A stretch of DNA of 64,000 nucleotides from Coptis chinensis (Eukaryota; Streptophyta; Magnoliopsida; Ranunculales; Ranunculaceae), in the NCBI GenBank assembly GCA_015680905.1, contig CM027382.1, positions 4,898,001 to 4,962,000 on the forward strand, read 5' to 3'. Below the pieces are notes generated by a model that worked only from the letters and a program-made list of their open reading frames with translations, was not told the DNA's origin and made no database searches. Below are positions 61,985-64,000 of the stretch, in pieces. Position 1 is the first letter of the stretch. Every line of letters begins with the position of its first letter. The translations under genes and the position numbers were made by a program.

Positions 61985-64000
<2,016 letters not shown>

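Overview
This window is nuclear DNA of a flowering plant, most likely a eudicot. The evidence is AT-rich sequence, genes split by GT-AG introns, plant-specific families (WRKY, NHL/LEA_2, PPR) and dense layered transposable elements. I cannot name the species. Some single-base indels in otherwise conserved coding sequence could be real decay or errors of an unpolished long-read assembly.

Layout. 364-6757 (minus): 5' part of a PHD/extended-PHD chromatin-reader gene that runs off the left edge, with a 3.7 kb intron inside the extended PHD domain. 7278-10400: long-TIR DNA transposon carrying a decayed plant mobile domain gene. 10210-15806: L1-type LINE whose RT segment, with the end of the preceding transposon, is tandemly triplicated (period about 1.3 kb). 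15.8-19.1 kb: no gene, two local duplications. 19.16-24.8 kb (minus): decayed Helitron with Rep and PIF1-like helicase, split by a short SINE. 25.1-28.5 kb: inverted-repeat element and a Ty3/gypsy fossil. 28.87-30.42 kb: a Tourist-like and a hAT-like non-autonomous element. 30631-33619 (plus): intact TMEM50 gene, four exons. 34.8-35.3 kb: long-TIR MITE with a SINE in one arm. 36258-38930 (minus): NHL/LEA_2 membrane protein gene, two exons. 40772-44368 (minus): pinin gene, ten exons. 44.5-45.4 kb: repeat-rich candidate element. 45634-53228: near full-length but broken Ty1/copia element with both LTRs and a 5-bp target duplication. 53.6 kb: tRNA-derived SINE. 54.4-58.2 kb: orphan first exon and a candidate solo LTR. 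58540-59481 (minus): broken PPR gene. 61985 to the right edge (plus): group IIb WRKY transcription factor gene like WRKY72/61/9.

The host genes (chromatin reader, small membrane protein, NHL protein, splicing-associated pinin, PPR, WRKY) do not form a pathway or cluster; they are ordinary genes spaced by mobile DNA. The best leads are structural: a microhomology-joined triplication of a chimera of two transposons; one SINE family seen at two insertions, each with a target-site duplication; a mobile-domain gene inside a TIR transposon; and an eight-unit array kept in the same variant order in both LTRs of the copia fossil. I found no convincing new enzymatic or defence system.
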